A DNA stretch of 19,992 nucleotides from JAWLCQ01 sp041687095 (lineage in GTDB: Bacteria > Planctomycetota > Phycisphaerae > SM23-33): contig JAWLCQ010000078.1 of the NCBI GenBank assembly GCA_041687095.1, forward strand, positions 1 through 19,992. Reading direction: 5' to 3'. This document shows positions 7,272 through 14,446 of this stretch, one piece after another. The stretch's first letter is position 1, and each line of letters starts with the position of its first letter. Below the pieces are notes generated by a model. That model was not told the origin of the DNA. It made no database searches and was given only the letters and a program-made list of their open reading frames with translations. The position numbers and the translations under genes were made by a program.

Positions 7272-9248
7272 ATGCAGTTCACGGCGAACGACGAGCATGC
7301 CTGTCCGCAAGCGAATCCGACGTGCCGCCCCGGAGGGGCGGCAGCGTTTGTCGCCTCTCAGAAACCCAAAGGACGGGGGTGCCACGGCTGCGCTGTTCGC
7401 AGCCGTGTCCTTCCCGGCAGCACGGCTGCAAACAGCGCAGCCGTGGCACCCGGCAAGGGTCAACGGGGCGCGGCGTGCCTTTTGGCGTCCGTTGCGTTCG
7501 CGCTCGCAACCGTCCTGCTGTTGACGGGGTCCGCTTTCGCGGCAGACGCGGGCGTGACCGTCCAGGACCGCACCGTCTCCTCCGCCCGCCACCGCATCAC
7601 CCTCGCCCCCACCGGCCTGCCCGAGCAGGTCTTTATCGCCCCGGCGGTGGAGGACCTGCCGCTGGAGCTGCGCGGCGAGGGGGCGGAGGTCCGCGACGTG
7701 GATCTCATCCCCCTCGGACGGGGCCCGCGGCTGAGCGGACCGATGCGGATCGTCTGCGAGTCGGGCGGGAAGGTGACGGAGGCGACGGCCCCGTCGCCTG
7801 CCCCCGTCGAGGTCGCGGACGGAAGGGCCCGCTGCGCCACGGCGCTCTCCGCGCTCCCGTGCTCGGTGAGCGTCGAACTGACGTATAGCCCGGACGGGGA
7901 ACTCACCTTTGCCATCGCGTCCGACATCTCCTCCGGCGCCCCGGCGGCGTTGCACCTGGAGGTCCCGCTCGCGGGGCTGGTGAACGCCGCCTACACCGGC
8001 CTGCCCGCCGACGTGAAGCTCGCGGAGATCGATCCGGCGGCGCTGGACTGCATGCTGCCCACCGAGGAGGGCGTCGTGTGGAGCAGCGGGGACCGGTTGC
8101 CCGGGCGGCTGTTCGTCGGGTCGCCCGATGCGGGGTTCGCCTGGTCCGCGCTCCGGGCGGGCGAGTGGACCACCTCCGCGGAGGCCCCGGCGCTTGCGCT
8201 CGTCCGCGACAAGCTCCAGCGCGTCACGCTCCGCATCGCCCTGCGCGACGCGGGGAACAAGGGCAAGCAGGCGCGGACGTTCACGCTCCGCGTCCTGCCT
8301 GTGCGGGACCGCCCGCGGGGGCATCGGCGAATCCAGTGGACGGACTGGGCGGAGGCCGCTTCCGAACGGACGCCAAATGGCAAGCCATCTCCCACGCCCG
8401 GTTGGGTGTTCGAGGGTCAGGAGAAAGACCTTCGCGAGTTGACGGGTGCGGAGTGCGCGGACGTCGTCTCCGCGGAGAAGGACCACGTCCTGCTGTATCC
8501 CAACTCGCTGATGCAGATGCTCACCGCCCCGTGCGCGGGCCTGGCGGTGCGGGTCCGCTCCAACGTCCGCAGCGTGAACCCGGGGGACGCCCCGCGGTTC
8601 GATCGCCAGATCCTCGGGCGCTCGCTCCTGCACGACGGCGGGGCCGCCATCGAGGGCCTCTCGCAGCCCATCGAGTACCTCCGCCTCGTGCGGGCGCTCC
8701 GCGAGTTCGGGTTCTTCGCCGATGAGGGCACCGAGTGCATCCCGTACTGGCGGAGCGAGTCCGTCGTGCGTCTGGGCGAGGAGTTCGACGCGTCGGGCGA
8801 GTTCAACCTCGCCACCCAGAACCCCGCGGCCGGGACGTTCGTCACCGTCTTCCGCCGCCGCTTCGAGCAGGACGGGCGCGCGGGGGTGCGGGCGCTGTTC
8901 GTGATCATGAACCAGGCGGACACCCCCGTCCGCGCCCGCCTGTACGTGCTGGAGCCCGCCCGCGTCTTCGGGGGCGAGCTGTGCACGATGCGGGGCAACG
9001 ACATGCTCAACACGCTGGACTTCGGGGCCATCCCCCCCGAGGCCGACTGGCGGAAGGAGAAGGTCGCCAACTGGCCTTCGCGGTTCCGGGAGCACGGGCT
9101 GATGGACCTGGAGGACCACGGGTTCGTCATCGAGTCCAGCAACAAGGGCCAGACCGCCCGCATCTACGGGCCCGTCTACGTGCCCGCCCACGATTTCCGC
9201 GTCCTGTACGGGCACTGGCTGCCCGGGGACGAGAAGAAACGATGGTAA
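7272..9248 (+). CDS. Secreted paralogue of the preceding protein, lacking CBM9-like and central blocks
   Basis: The product has 658 aa from ATG 7272, eight bases after the previous stop. The start is uncertain: GTG 7443 would begin MAPGKGQRG and run directly into a good signal peptide (ACLLASVAFALATVLLLTG, then AFA-A). From ATG 7272 that hydrophobic segment is preceded by about 65 residues translated from two palindromic repeats. Neither start has a strong Shine-Dalgarno sequence. Residues about 95-330 align with 544-776 of the upstream protein (shared GLP.QV.I.P...DLPLE.R and LIPLGRG-like strings). Residues about 404-658 align with 1009-1272 (RFDRQ.LGRSLLHD, FGFF..., PYWR..., YGPVY.P.H..RVLY). 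The N-terminal CBM9-like domain and the central block of about 225 residues are absent. It is a tandem duplicate reduced to the flanking domains. Function is unknown, and if the missing block is catalytic this copy would be non-enzymatic. Confidence 0.83.
   Translation: MQFTANDEHACPQANPTCRPGGAAAFVASQKPKGRGCHGCAVRSRVLPGSTAANSAAVAPGKGQRGAACLLASVAFALATVLLLTGSAFAADAGVTVQDRTVSSARHRITLAPTGLPEQVFIAPAVEDLPLELRGEGAEVRDVDLIPLGRGPRLSGPMRIVCESGGKVTEATAPSPAPVEVADGRARCATALSALPCSVSVELTYSPDGELTFAIASDISSGAPAALHLEVPLAGLVNAAYTGLPADVKLAEIDPAALDCMLPTEEGVVWSSGDRLPGRLFVGSPDAGFAWSALRAGEWTTSAEAPALALVRDKLQRVTLRIALRDAGNKGKQARTFTLRVLPVRDRPRGHRRIQWTDWAEAASERTPNGKPSPTPGWVFEGQEKDLRELTGAECADVVSAEKDHVLLYPNSLMQMLTAPCAGLAVRVRSNVRSVNPGDAPRFDRQILGRSLLHDGGAAIEGLSQPIEYLRLVRALREFGFFADEGTECIPYWRSESVVRLGEEFDASGEFNLATQNPAAGTFVTVFRRRFEQDGRAGVRALFVIMNQADTPVRARLYVLEPARVFGGELCTMRGNDMLNTLDFGAIPPEADWRKEKVANWPSRFREHGLMDLEDHGFVIESSNKGQTARIYGPVYVPAHDFRVLYGHWLPGDEKKRW
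7323..7343. repeat. Perfect 9-bp-stem palindrome
   Basis: TGCCGCCCC-GGA-GGGGCGGCA forms a perfect hairpin. It lies between the previous stop and the hydrophobic signal segment of the 7272 gene, next to the paired-hairpin repeat. This favours the view that 7264-7442 was intergenic in origin. Confidence 0.8.
7377..7451. repeat. Paired-hairpin (REPIN-like) repeat, copy 2
   Basis: Outer arms of 21 bp are perfect inverted repeats (GGGTGCCACGGCTGCGCTGT plus T, and its complement). Each half is also its own hairpin: CACGGCTGC-GCTGTTC-GCAGCCGTG, then CACGGCTGC-AAACAGC-GCAGCCGTG. The element ends GTGGCACCC. It sits in frame inside the apparent 5' part of the 7272 gene, and its terminal GTG (7443) is an in-frame candidate start. 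Confidence 0.9.
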
Positions 9249-9270
9249 CCGCTCCCGGGACGATGGGAAC

Positions 9271-9374
9271 GGGTGCCACCCTCAAGCCGCATGCTGTTCG
9301 CGGCTTGGGGGTGCTGGGCCCGCCACGCCACAGCACCCCCAAGCGGCAAACAGCGCCGCTTGAGGGTGGCACCC
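9271..9374. repeat. Paired-hairpin (REPIN-like) repeat, copy 3
   Basis: It starts GGGTGCCACCCTCAAGC and ends GCTTGAGGGTGGCACCC, 17 bp perfect arms. The left hairpin is a CTCAAGCCGC / GCGGCTTG stem with loop ATGCTGTTC. The right hairpin is CCCAAGCGGC / GCCGCTTGAGG with loop AAACAGC. An inner pair GGGGGTGCTG / CAGCACCCCC also matches. It fills most of the gap between the genes ending at 9248 and starting at 9408. Confidence 0.9.
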
Positions 9375-9407
9375 CGTGAACGGTTACAAACGATGAGAGG
9401 CTCTCCT

Positions 9408-11273
9408 ATGCAGTACTCCCACGCCCAACCCATTGGCCTTATCCTCCTCGCGGCGGTACTTCTGCAGGCCGGTTCGACCCTCGCCGCCGATCCGACGTCC
9501 GCCCCCGCCGATCCGCTCGCCCAGCGCGACGCCTGGGACGCCGATACCCGCCTCACGCTGCCCCCGCTGCCCACCGCCCCGACGATCGACGGGGTCGTGA
9601 ACGACGACGAGTGGGCGGCGGCGGTGATGTACGAGGGCGTGCTGCATCCCGAGAGCGGGAACCTCTTCCCGCGGCGGGTGACGTGGTTCCTGGGGTGGGA
9701 CAGCGGCTCGCTCTACCTCGCCGCCCGCACCCCCATCCTCAAGAGCGAGGAACTCGACGTCGAGGTCCCCACCGAGGGCAAGCTCGATCCCGCCCGCAAC
9801 GACGCCTACGACCTCCGCCTCGTCCCGCCCGTGTCCGGCCACGTCTACCGGTTGGCCGTCAACTCCCTGGGGATGGCCGCCTGGGAACGCCGCCCCGTCT
9901 CGCAGGGCAAGGGCGAACCGTGGCAGCCCGCCAAGGCCGAGGTGAAGGTCTCGGCGAAGGACGGGGCGTTCTCCATGGAGGCCCGCCTCCCGTTCCGCGA
10001 CCTGGGGGCGTCGAGCAAACTCGGGCAGCCCTGGGGCTTCGCCCTCCTCCGCAGCTTCCGTTGCGGGATCTCCATCGCGGCCCCGCTGCCGGGGGCGTCG
10101 GTGGAGGAACCGGCGAGGTTCGCCCGCTTCACGCTCGCGCACAACGTCCCGGCGGTGCGGTTCTCCAGCCCCGCCCTCGCCCTCTACGAGAGCCTCGCCG
10201 CCGCCCAACTCGCCCTCGCCGCCGCCCCCGCACCCGCCGACCGCACGTACACCGCGGTGCTCGGGGTGACGAACGGGGAGGCCTCGCACTTCGCGCAGGA
10301 GCGGGCCCTCGTCCTGCCCAAGGACGCCCCGTCGGCCGCGGGGAAACTGGGCGGGGGGCTCAACCCGCGGATCGACATCCACGGGCGCACCGGCACGTAC
10401 TACCGCTACGCGCTCACGGTGACCGATGCGGCGGGGAAGGAGCTGTTTCACACGCACTACTCCTTCGACGCCTGTGAGCATCGCCCGTGGCGGACCGACG
10501 CCATTCCCGGGGTGGGCGAGGGCGAGTTCAAGGAAGTGACGATCGACCAGCCCCGCCAGCCCAATCCCGAGGCGTACCAGCGGTACATCGACAACTACTA
10601 CAAGGACATCCCCGAGGGGCGGAAGCTCCTCTTCACCGTCCGCAACATCTACGAGCCCTCCAAGCGGATCTACTACGACGCCCCCCAGCGGATCGCCTCC
10701 GTCAACGCCCAGGGCGTGAAGGACGGGAAGGAGTGCTACTTCGACGGCTATGGGTATTCGCTGCTTCGGACGATCGAGTACCGCGAGGGCGTCCGCCACG
10801 GGGAGGAGAAGCACTGGGACGTGGACGGCGGGAAGCGGTACGCGCGGATCGTCATCCCGTGGGTGGACGGGGTGGTGGAGGGGGTGCGGCGGGTGTACTG
10901 GCCCAGCGGGCGGGTGATGGTCGAGGTCCCGTACGAGCAGGGGCGGCCAGTCGGGCAGGGGATCAGCTACGACGAGGAGGGGCGGATCGTCCGCGTCACC
11001 GACTACCGCGGGGGCGTGCGTAACGGGGAGATGGTGGACTACTACCCCCGCAAGCCCAAGCGCGTCGTGCCCTACACCGGGGGCGTGATCACCGGGGTCG
11101 TGCAGGAGTACCACGAGAACGGCCGGCTCAAGAGCGAACGCTCCTTCCGCAACGACGTCCTCCACGGGGAGGAGAAGCACTACGACGAGCAGGGCCAGAT
11201 CAGCAAGACCCGCTACTGGATCGACGGGGAGATGGTGTCGGTGGGGGAGTTCAAGGAACGGTTCGGGCACTGA
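9408..11273 (+). CDS. Secreted CBM9-like protein with C-terminal MORN_2-type repeats
   Basis: The product has 621 aa. ATG 9408 has AGAGG seven bases upstream. It opens a clean signal peptide (IGLILLAAVLLQ then STLAA). Residues about 50-235 look like a CBM9/DOMON module: TIDGVVNDDEW, SLYLAARTP, DAYDLRLVPP, FSMEARLPF, WGFALLRSFR. Residues about 240-420 are a linker or unassigned beta-rich part. From about 436 there are seven units of 23-27 residues with the pattern G(x)nGxxxxYxxxG(x)nxxY, for example GVRHGEEKHW, GVRNGEMVDYY and DVLHGEEKHY. This is the MORN variant (MORN_2) of YwqK-like proteins. The CBM9 plus MORN_2 combination is unusual. It may act in glycan or surface binding, with the repeats as an extended beta platform; this is inference. 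Annotation of such repeats as 'antitoxin' would be misleading here because the protein is exported. Confidence 0.85.
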   Translation: MQYSHAQPIGLILLAAVLLQAGSTLAADPTSAPADPLAQRDAWDADTRLTLPPLPTAPTIDGVVNDDEWAAAVMYEGVLHPESGNLFPRRVTWFLGWDSGSLYLAARTPILKSEELDVEVPTEGKLDPARNDAYDLRLVPPVSGHVYRLAVNSLGMAAWERRPVSQGKGEPWQPAKAEVKVSAKDGAFSMEARLPFRDLGASSKLGQPWGFALLRSFRCGISIAAPLPGASVEEPARFARFTLAHNVPAVRFSSPALALYESLAAAQLALAAAPAPADRTYTAVLGVTNGEASHFAQERALVLPKDAPSAAGKLGGGLNPRIDIHGRTGTYYRYALTVTDAAGKELFHTHYSFDACEHRPWRTDAIPGVGEGEFKEVTIDQPRQPNPEAYQRYIDNYYKDIPEGRKLLFTVRNIYEPSKRIYYDAPQRIASVNAQGVKDGKECYFDGYGYSLLRTIEYREGVRHGEEKHWDVDGGKRYARIVIPWVDGVVEGVRRVYWPSGRVMVEVPYEQGRPVGQGISYDEEGRIVRVTDYRGGVRNGEMVDYYPRKPKRVVPYTGGVITGVVQEYHENGRLKSERSFRNDVLHGEEKHYDEQGQISKTRYWIDGEMVSVGEFKERFGH

Positions 11274-11284
11274 TAGGCTGCCTG

Positions 11285-11293
11285 TGTTACAAT
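11285..11293 (+). promoter_or_regulatory. Putative extended -10 promoter for the PIN/antitoxin pair
   Basis: TG-T-TACAAT fits an extended -10 (TGN then TATAAT, five of six). There is no good -35 at 16-18 bases. The start of transcription would fall near 11300, and the PIN gene starts at 11334. Confidence 0.4.
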
Positions 11294-11333
11294 AGTTGAC
11301 GTGTGGTGAACGGTTCCGCGGCAGGAGGGGCCG

Positions 11334-11807
11334 ATGACTCAGAGAGTATACATCGAGACAACGATCCCAAGCTATCTCACTGCCAGGCCGACGCGAGACG
11401 TGGTTCACACCGCTCGCATCGAACTGACGCGGGAATGGTGGAATGACCGGCGTTCGCTGTTTGACCTCTACACATCGCAGTTCGTTCTGGATGAATCGGC
11501 CGCGGGCGACCCGGATGCCGCACAGAGGCGGATGGAAGCTATGCAGGGCATTCCCCTTCTGCCTGTCACTGACTTGGCAGTCCGTTTGGCAGAGGCACTC
11601 GTGGTCGGTCATGCCCTTCCGGAGGAGGCAGGGACCGATGCCTTGCACGTGGCAACCGCTACAGTGCACGAGATGGACATCCTGCTTACATGGAACTGCC
11701 GGCATTTGGCCAATGGTGCAATCCTCGGAGCGATGTCGCGACTGATCCGCGGGTGCGGCTATGAAGCGCCCGTCATATGTACGCCCGAGGAGTTGATGGG
11801 AGAGTAG
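11334..11807 (+). CDS. PIN-domain ribonuclease, VapC-like toxin
   Basis: A 157 aa PIN-fold protein, probably an RNA-cleaving toxin of a type II toxin-antitoxin pair. Acidic metal-binding positions are visible: E8 in YIETTIPSYL (E where classical VapC has D), D53-E54 in FVLDE, D102 in TDALHVATA, and N121 in LLTWNCRHL. The C-terminus CTPEELMGE is typical of this subfamily. A strong GGAGGGG precedes the ATG. The small gene at 11810 follows by two bases. Its codons are visibly less G/C-ending than those of neighbouring genes, which suggests separate acquisition. Toxicity is inferred from family membership only. Confidence 0.85.
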   Translation: MTQRVYIETTIPSYLTARPTRDVVHTARIELTREWWNDRRSLFDLYTSQFVLDESAAGDPDAAQRRMEAMQGIPLLPVTDLAVRLAEALVVGHALPEEAGTDALHVATATVHEMDILLTWNCRHLANGAILGAMSRLIRGCGYEAPVICTPEELMGE

Positions 11808-11809
11808 TG

Positions 11810-11986
11810 ATGCGCAACGATCCAATCGTCGAAGAAGTGCAGCGCCATCGCCGGGAGCGTGCGGCGAGGTTCGGCTTCAATATCCGGGCCATCGCCGAAG
11901 ACGCACGTTCCCGCGAAGGGAAGAGCGGACACAGGATCGTCACCCCCCCAAGGCGGGAGTGGCGCACGGCGGATGAAGGACGCTGA
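11810..11986 (+). CDS. Small antitoxin-like partner of the PIN protein
   Basis: The product has 58 aa. ATG 11810 has GGAG about seven bases upstream and lies two bases after the PIN stop. It begins MRNDPIVEEVQRHRRERAAR, then FGFNIRAIAEDARSRE, and ends with a basic, proline-containing tail (VTPPRREW). The DPIVEEV...R...A..F.F...AI..D.R pattern is one I associate with small proteins encoded just after PIN toxins in cyanobacteria and planctomycetes. The toxin-first order is reversed relative to classical vapBC. No DNA-binding domain is obvious; the helical N-terminus probably binds the toxin (inference). Confidence 0.72.
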   Translation: MRNDPIVEEVQRHRRERAARFGFNIRAIAEDARSREGKSGHRIVTPPRREWRTADEGR

Positions 11987-12320
11987 ATCGCGTCCCGCGC
12001 CCCTCGTCGGTGCTTCGCTTGCCTGGAAAGCCTGCCCACTCCCCCCAAGAGGAAAGGGCAGGAGAGGGAGCCTTGCATGCTGGCGGAAGCGATGAAGCGG
12101 CAGTTCGGCTGTGCGTTTGGGATTCTGGAAGCGGCCATGCCGTCGTTTGACGACGGGGCGTGGCGGCGGGGCAAGCCTCCCTTTGAGGGCTCGGCCTTTC
12201 GACCCGGTTGATAGCGAACGGGCGGGGATTTTGCTACCGATTTCCCTCCATGTCCGCATAATACCCGTGCGGTCAGGGAGCGAGGCGGAGCTCGCCCGCT
12301 CCCGCGTCAAGGAGCACGCC
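11987..12320. other. Gene-poor interval with DinB-like remnant
   Basis: Apart from the fragment at 12077-12211, the 334 bases hold a pyrimidine-then-purine stretch (about 12036-12070), a small CCGTCG-TTTGA-CGACGG hairpin at 12140-12156, and a CATAAT hexamer at 12257-12262. The hexamer could be a -10 for the next gene but lacks a well-spaced -35 (TTGCTA at 12231 is 20 bases away). No RNA gene is seen. Confidence 0.6.
12077..12211 (+). pseudogene. N-terminal fragment of a DinB-like gene
   Basis: An ORF of 44 codons starts at ATG 12077 after GGAGAGGGAG seven bases upstream. It reads MLAEAMKRQFGCAFGILEAA then MPSFDDGAWRRGKPPF before an early stop. The KRQF..A..ILE.A...F.D..WRRG pattern resembles the first helix of DinB/YfiT-type four-helix proteins in planctomycetes, normally about 150-170 aa. 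The remaining helices and the metal-binding histidines are missing, so this looks like a decayed or truncated gene. It could be chance, because the ribosome-binding-like sequence lies at the end of a purine-rich repeat-like stretch (12036-12070). Confidence 0.45.
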
Positions 12321-13379
12321 ATGCTGAAGTGGAAACCGGACTGGGACGTCGCGAAGCAGCACTTCACGGAGTGGTGGAACGCCAGGGGCCTGGTCCTGCT
12401 GGTCCGCGCCCCGCTGAGCGAACCGCGCGAGGCGACCCCGCCCATCCCCGAGACCGATGACCTGGAGGCCTCCTGGACCGATCCCACCATCCGCCTCCGC
12501 CGCGCCGAGGGGAACATGGCGGGCACGTACTACGGGGGGGACAACTTCCCGTACTTCGACACGCAGATCGGCCCGGGGTCGCTGGGCACGTTCCTGGGCG
12601 CCACGCCCCACTTCGCCCCCACGACCGTCTGGTACGAGCCCTGCATTGCGGATCCTGACACGTATGGGGACATCGAGTTCGACCCCTCGAACCACTGGTT
12701 CCGGGTGCACATGGGGCTCATCGAGGCCGGGCTGCGCAGCGCCAACGGGCGCTACCTCGTGGGCATCCCGGACGTGATCGAGAATATCGATACGCTGGCG
12801 GCGATGCGGGACAACGAGGCCATGCTCTTCGACCTCATCGAACGCCCCGCGTGGGTCATCGAGAAGATCGCGCAGATCAACCGGGCGTACTTCCAGGCCT
12901 TCGACCTCATGTACGAGCGGGTGAAGGACGAGGAGGGGGGCAACGCGTACGCGGCGTTCGGGATCTGGGGCCCGGGCAAGACCGCCAAGGTCCAGTGCGA
13001 CTTCTCCTGCATGATCTCCCCCCAGATGTTCCGCGAGTTCGTGGTCCCCTCGCTCACCGAGCAGTGCGAGTGGCTGGACTACTCGCTGTACCACCTCGAC
13101 GGGACGACGGCGGTGCAGCACCTCGACGCGCTGCTGGAGATCGAGGCGCTCAACGGGATCCAGTGGACCCCGCAGGCGGGCAAGCCCGGGGGAGCGGACC
13201 CGGTGTGGTACGACATCTACAAGCGGGTGCTGGCCGCGGGCAAGTGCGTACACGTGAGCGGGCACATCCAGCAGCTCCGCCCGCTCCTGGACGCCCTCGG
13301 GACCGAGGGCGTGTACTACGGGACGTGGGCGAAGGACCCCGACGAGGCCCAGAAGCTCGTCCAGAGCGTGACGGGATAG
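12321..13379 (+). CDS. Uroporphyrinogen decarboxylase-superfamily protein (corrinoid methyltransferase-like)
   Basis: The product has 352 aa. ATG 12321 has AAGGAG six bases upstream; the longer upstream ORF is not protein-like. The sequence matches the TIM-barrel URO-D/MtaA superfamily seen in anaerobes and planctomycetes, often named trimethylamine corrinoid protein 2-like. Its features are an MLKWKPDWDVAKQHF start, YLVGIPDVIENIDTLA, and SLYHLDG near 257 followed by HLDALLEIEALNGIQWTP. A GKCVHVSG motif near 311 may supply a metal or cofactor ligand. It lacks the N-terminal features expected of true HemE, so a role in methyl transfer to or from a corrinoid, or another C1 reaction, is more likely than haem synthesis. 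No corrinoid protein gene is present in the window. The substrate is unknown. Confidence 0.82.
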   Translation: MLKWKPDWDVAKQHFTEWWNARGLVLLVRAPLSEPREATPPIPETDDLEASWTDPTIRLRRAEGNMAGTYYGGDNFPYFDTQIGPGSLGTFLGATPHFAPTTVWYEPCIADPDTYGDIEFDPSNHWFRVHMGLIEAGLRSANGRYLVGIPDVIENIDTLAAMRDNEAMLFDLIERPAWVIEKIAQINRAYFQAFDLMYERVKDEEGGNAYAAFGIWGPGKTAKVQCDFSCMISPQMFREFVVPSLTEQCEWLDYSLYHLDGTTAVQHLDALLEIEALNGIQWTPQAGKPGGADPVWYDIYKRVLAAGKCVHVSGHIQQLRPLLDALGTEGVYYGTWAKDPDEAQKLVQSVTG

Positions 13380-13396
13380 CAGCGGGGCCGGGTCAG

Positions 13397-13523
13397 GGCC
13401 ATCGCAAAGTCCGGTTCGCCGGGTGCCACGGGTTCGCAGAACCCGTGTTCCGCCTCGCGCTCGTACGAGCACGGCTGTAAACAGCACAGCCGTGGCACCC
13501 ACGACGGCGACTTTGCGATCGCC
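13397..13523. repeat. Paired-hairpin (REPIN-like) repeat, copy 4, with outer arms
   Basis: The core 13421-13500 runs from GGGTGCCAC to GTGGCACCC. Its left hairpin is CACGGGTTC-GCA-GAACCCGTG and its right hairpin is CACGGCTGT-AAACAGC-ACAGCCGTG. Additional outer arms GGCCATCGCAAAGTC (13397-13411) and GACTTTGCGATCGCC (13509-13523) pair at 14 of 15 positions. It lies in the gap between the URO-D-like and membrane-protein genes, just before a good promoter. Confidence 0.88.
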
Positions 13524-13544
13524 CTGGGGGCCGGGTCCGCTCCG

Positions 13545-13573
13545 TTGACGCGGGCGTCGCCTCCCGTCACAAT
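13545..13573 (+). promoter_or_regulatory. Sigma-70-type promoter for the membrane-protein gene
   Basis: TTGACG (13545-13550), a 17-base spacer, and CACAAT (13568-13573) match the housekeeping consensus. Transcription would start near 13580, about 20 bases before the ATG at 13602. It lies directly after repeat copy 4, so the membrane-protein gene is probably transcribed independently of the upstream gene. Confidence 0.58.
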
Positions 13574-13601
13574 CGATCCCGTCCACGGGAAGGAGTCCCA
13601 C

Positions 13602-14435
13602 ATGCTGCTCGCCGAGACCTGGGAGACCAAGCGGATCCTCGTGTTCGCCCTGCCGTTCGCCCTGCTGCTGGTGGGGGGCGTCGCGTGGCTGTTCCTGCGC
13701 AAGACCTTCCGCACCCGCCTCCGCGTCAGTAGGGCGCTGCGGGACGACCCGGACATCAACGAGTGGCTGGTCATCTTCAACTGGTCCCGCAAGGTGCTCT
13801 ACGTCCCCACCATCGCCGCGTCGTTCGGCTGTGCGCTGGCGATGCTGTTCATCGCCCCCGACGACCCGCAGTCCGGGCGGATCGTTGGGGGCGTGTGGCT
13901 GGGCGTGTTCATCCTCAACTTCCTCGTCGACGAGTACGAGATGAGCGTCAAGCTGCTCCTGCTGACGACGGTGGTGGTGCTGCTGGGCGTGCTGTGGCTG
14001 CTGTTCCTGGACTGGCTGGACGACGTGTTCTACTTCTTCGGGCACCTGGGGGTGCGGATCGACGCGATGGGATACCTGGTGATCGGGCTGCTGTTCCTGA
14101 TGGCGGTGGTGGTGTCGTGGCTGCACGGGCTGTTCTACTACGTCGCCATCACCCCCAACTACCTGAACATCCAGGTGGGCCCGACGGAGACGGGCGAGCA
14201 GATCGCCCGCGAGGAGTACAGCACGCGGGTGGACACGGGCGACTTCCTCGAGCGGCTGCAGGGGTTCGGGCGGATCATCATCACCTTCGCCGACCAGCGC
14301 CGCCAGCCCCTCATCTTCCTCGTGGGGGGGATCGCCAAGAAGGCGGCCGCCCTGGAGTCCGTCCGCGGCAAGCTGGCCTTTGACCGCCTCCAGCCCTCCC
14401 GCGAGGGAACGAACCGCCCCGGGCACGAGGAGTAG
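13602..14435 (+). CDS. Polytopic membrane protein of unknown function
   Basis: The product has 277 aa. ATG 13602 has AAGGAG six bases upstream and a consensus promoter before it. About five hydrophobic segments are visible: residues 11-32, 66-84, 93-109, 117-136 and 156-177. A soluble C-terminal region of about 95 residues follows (ITPNYLNIQVGPTETGEQ onward, then FGRIIITFADQRRQPLIFLVG). Its strand-rich character and final helix are reminiscent of bacterial PH-like (YdbS/bPH) domains, but this is only a resemblance. No transporter or enzyme motif is recognised. It converges with the nuclease gene on the other strand. Confidence 0.8.
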   Translation: MLLAETWETKRILVFALPFALLLVGGVAWLFLRKTFRTRLRVSRALRDDPDINEWLVIFNWSRKVLYVPTIAASFGCALAMLFIAPDDPQSGRIVGGVWLGVFILNFLVDEYEMSVKLLLLTTVVVLLGVLWLLFLDWLDDVFYFFGHLGVRIDAMGYLVIGLLFLMAVVVSWLHGLFYYVAITPNYLNIQVGPTETGEQIAREEYSTRVDTGDFLERLQGFGRIIITFADQRRQPLIFLVGGIAKKAAALESVRGKLAFDRLQPSREGTNRPGHEE

Positions 14436-14446
14436 CGGACGGCGAT

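Noticed and set aside
9271..9374. Intrinsic terminator after the tandem paralogues
   Set aside because: The stems are strong, but no T tract follows either hairpin, and the same element occurs at other kinds of site, including inside a reading frame. A repeat is the better description.
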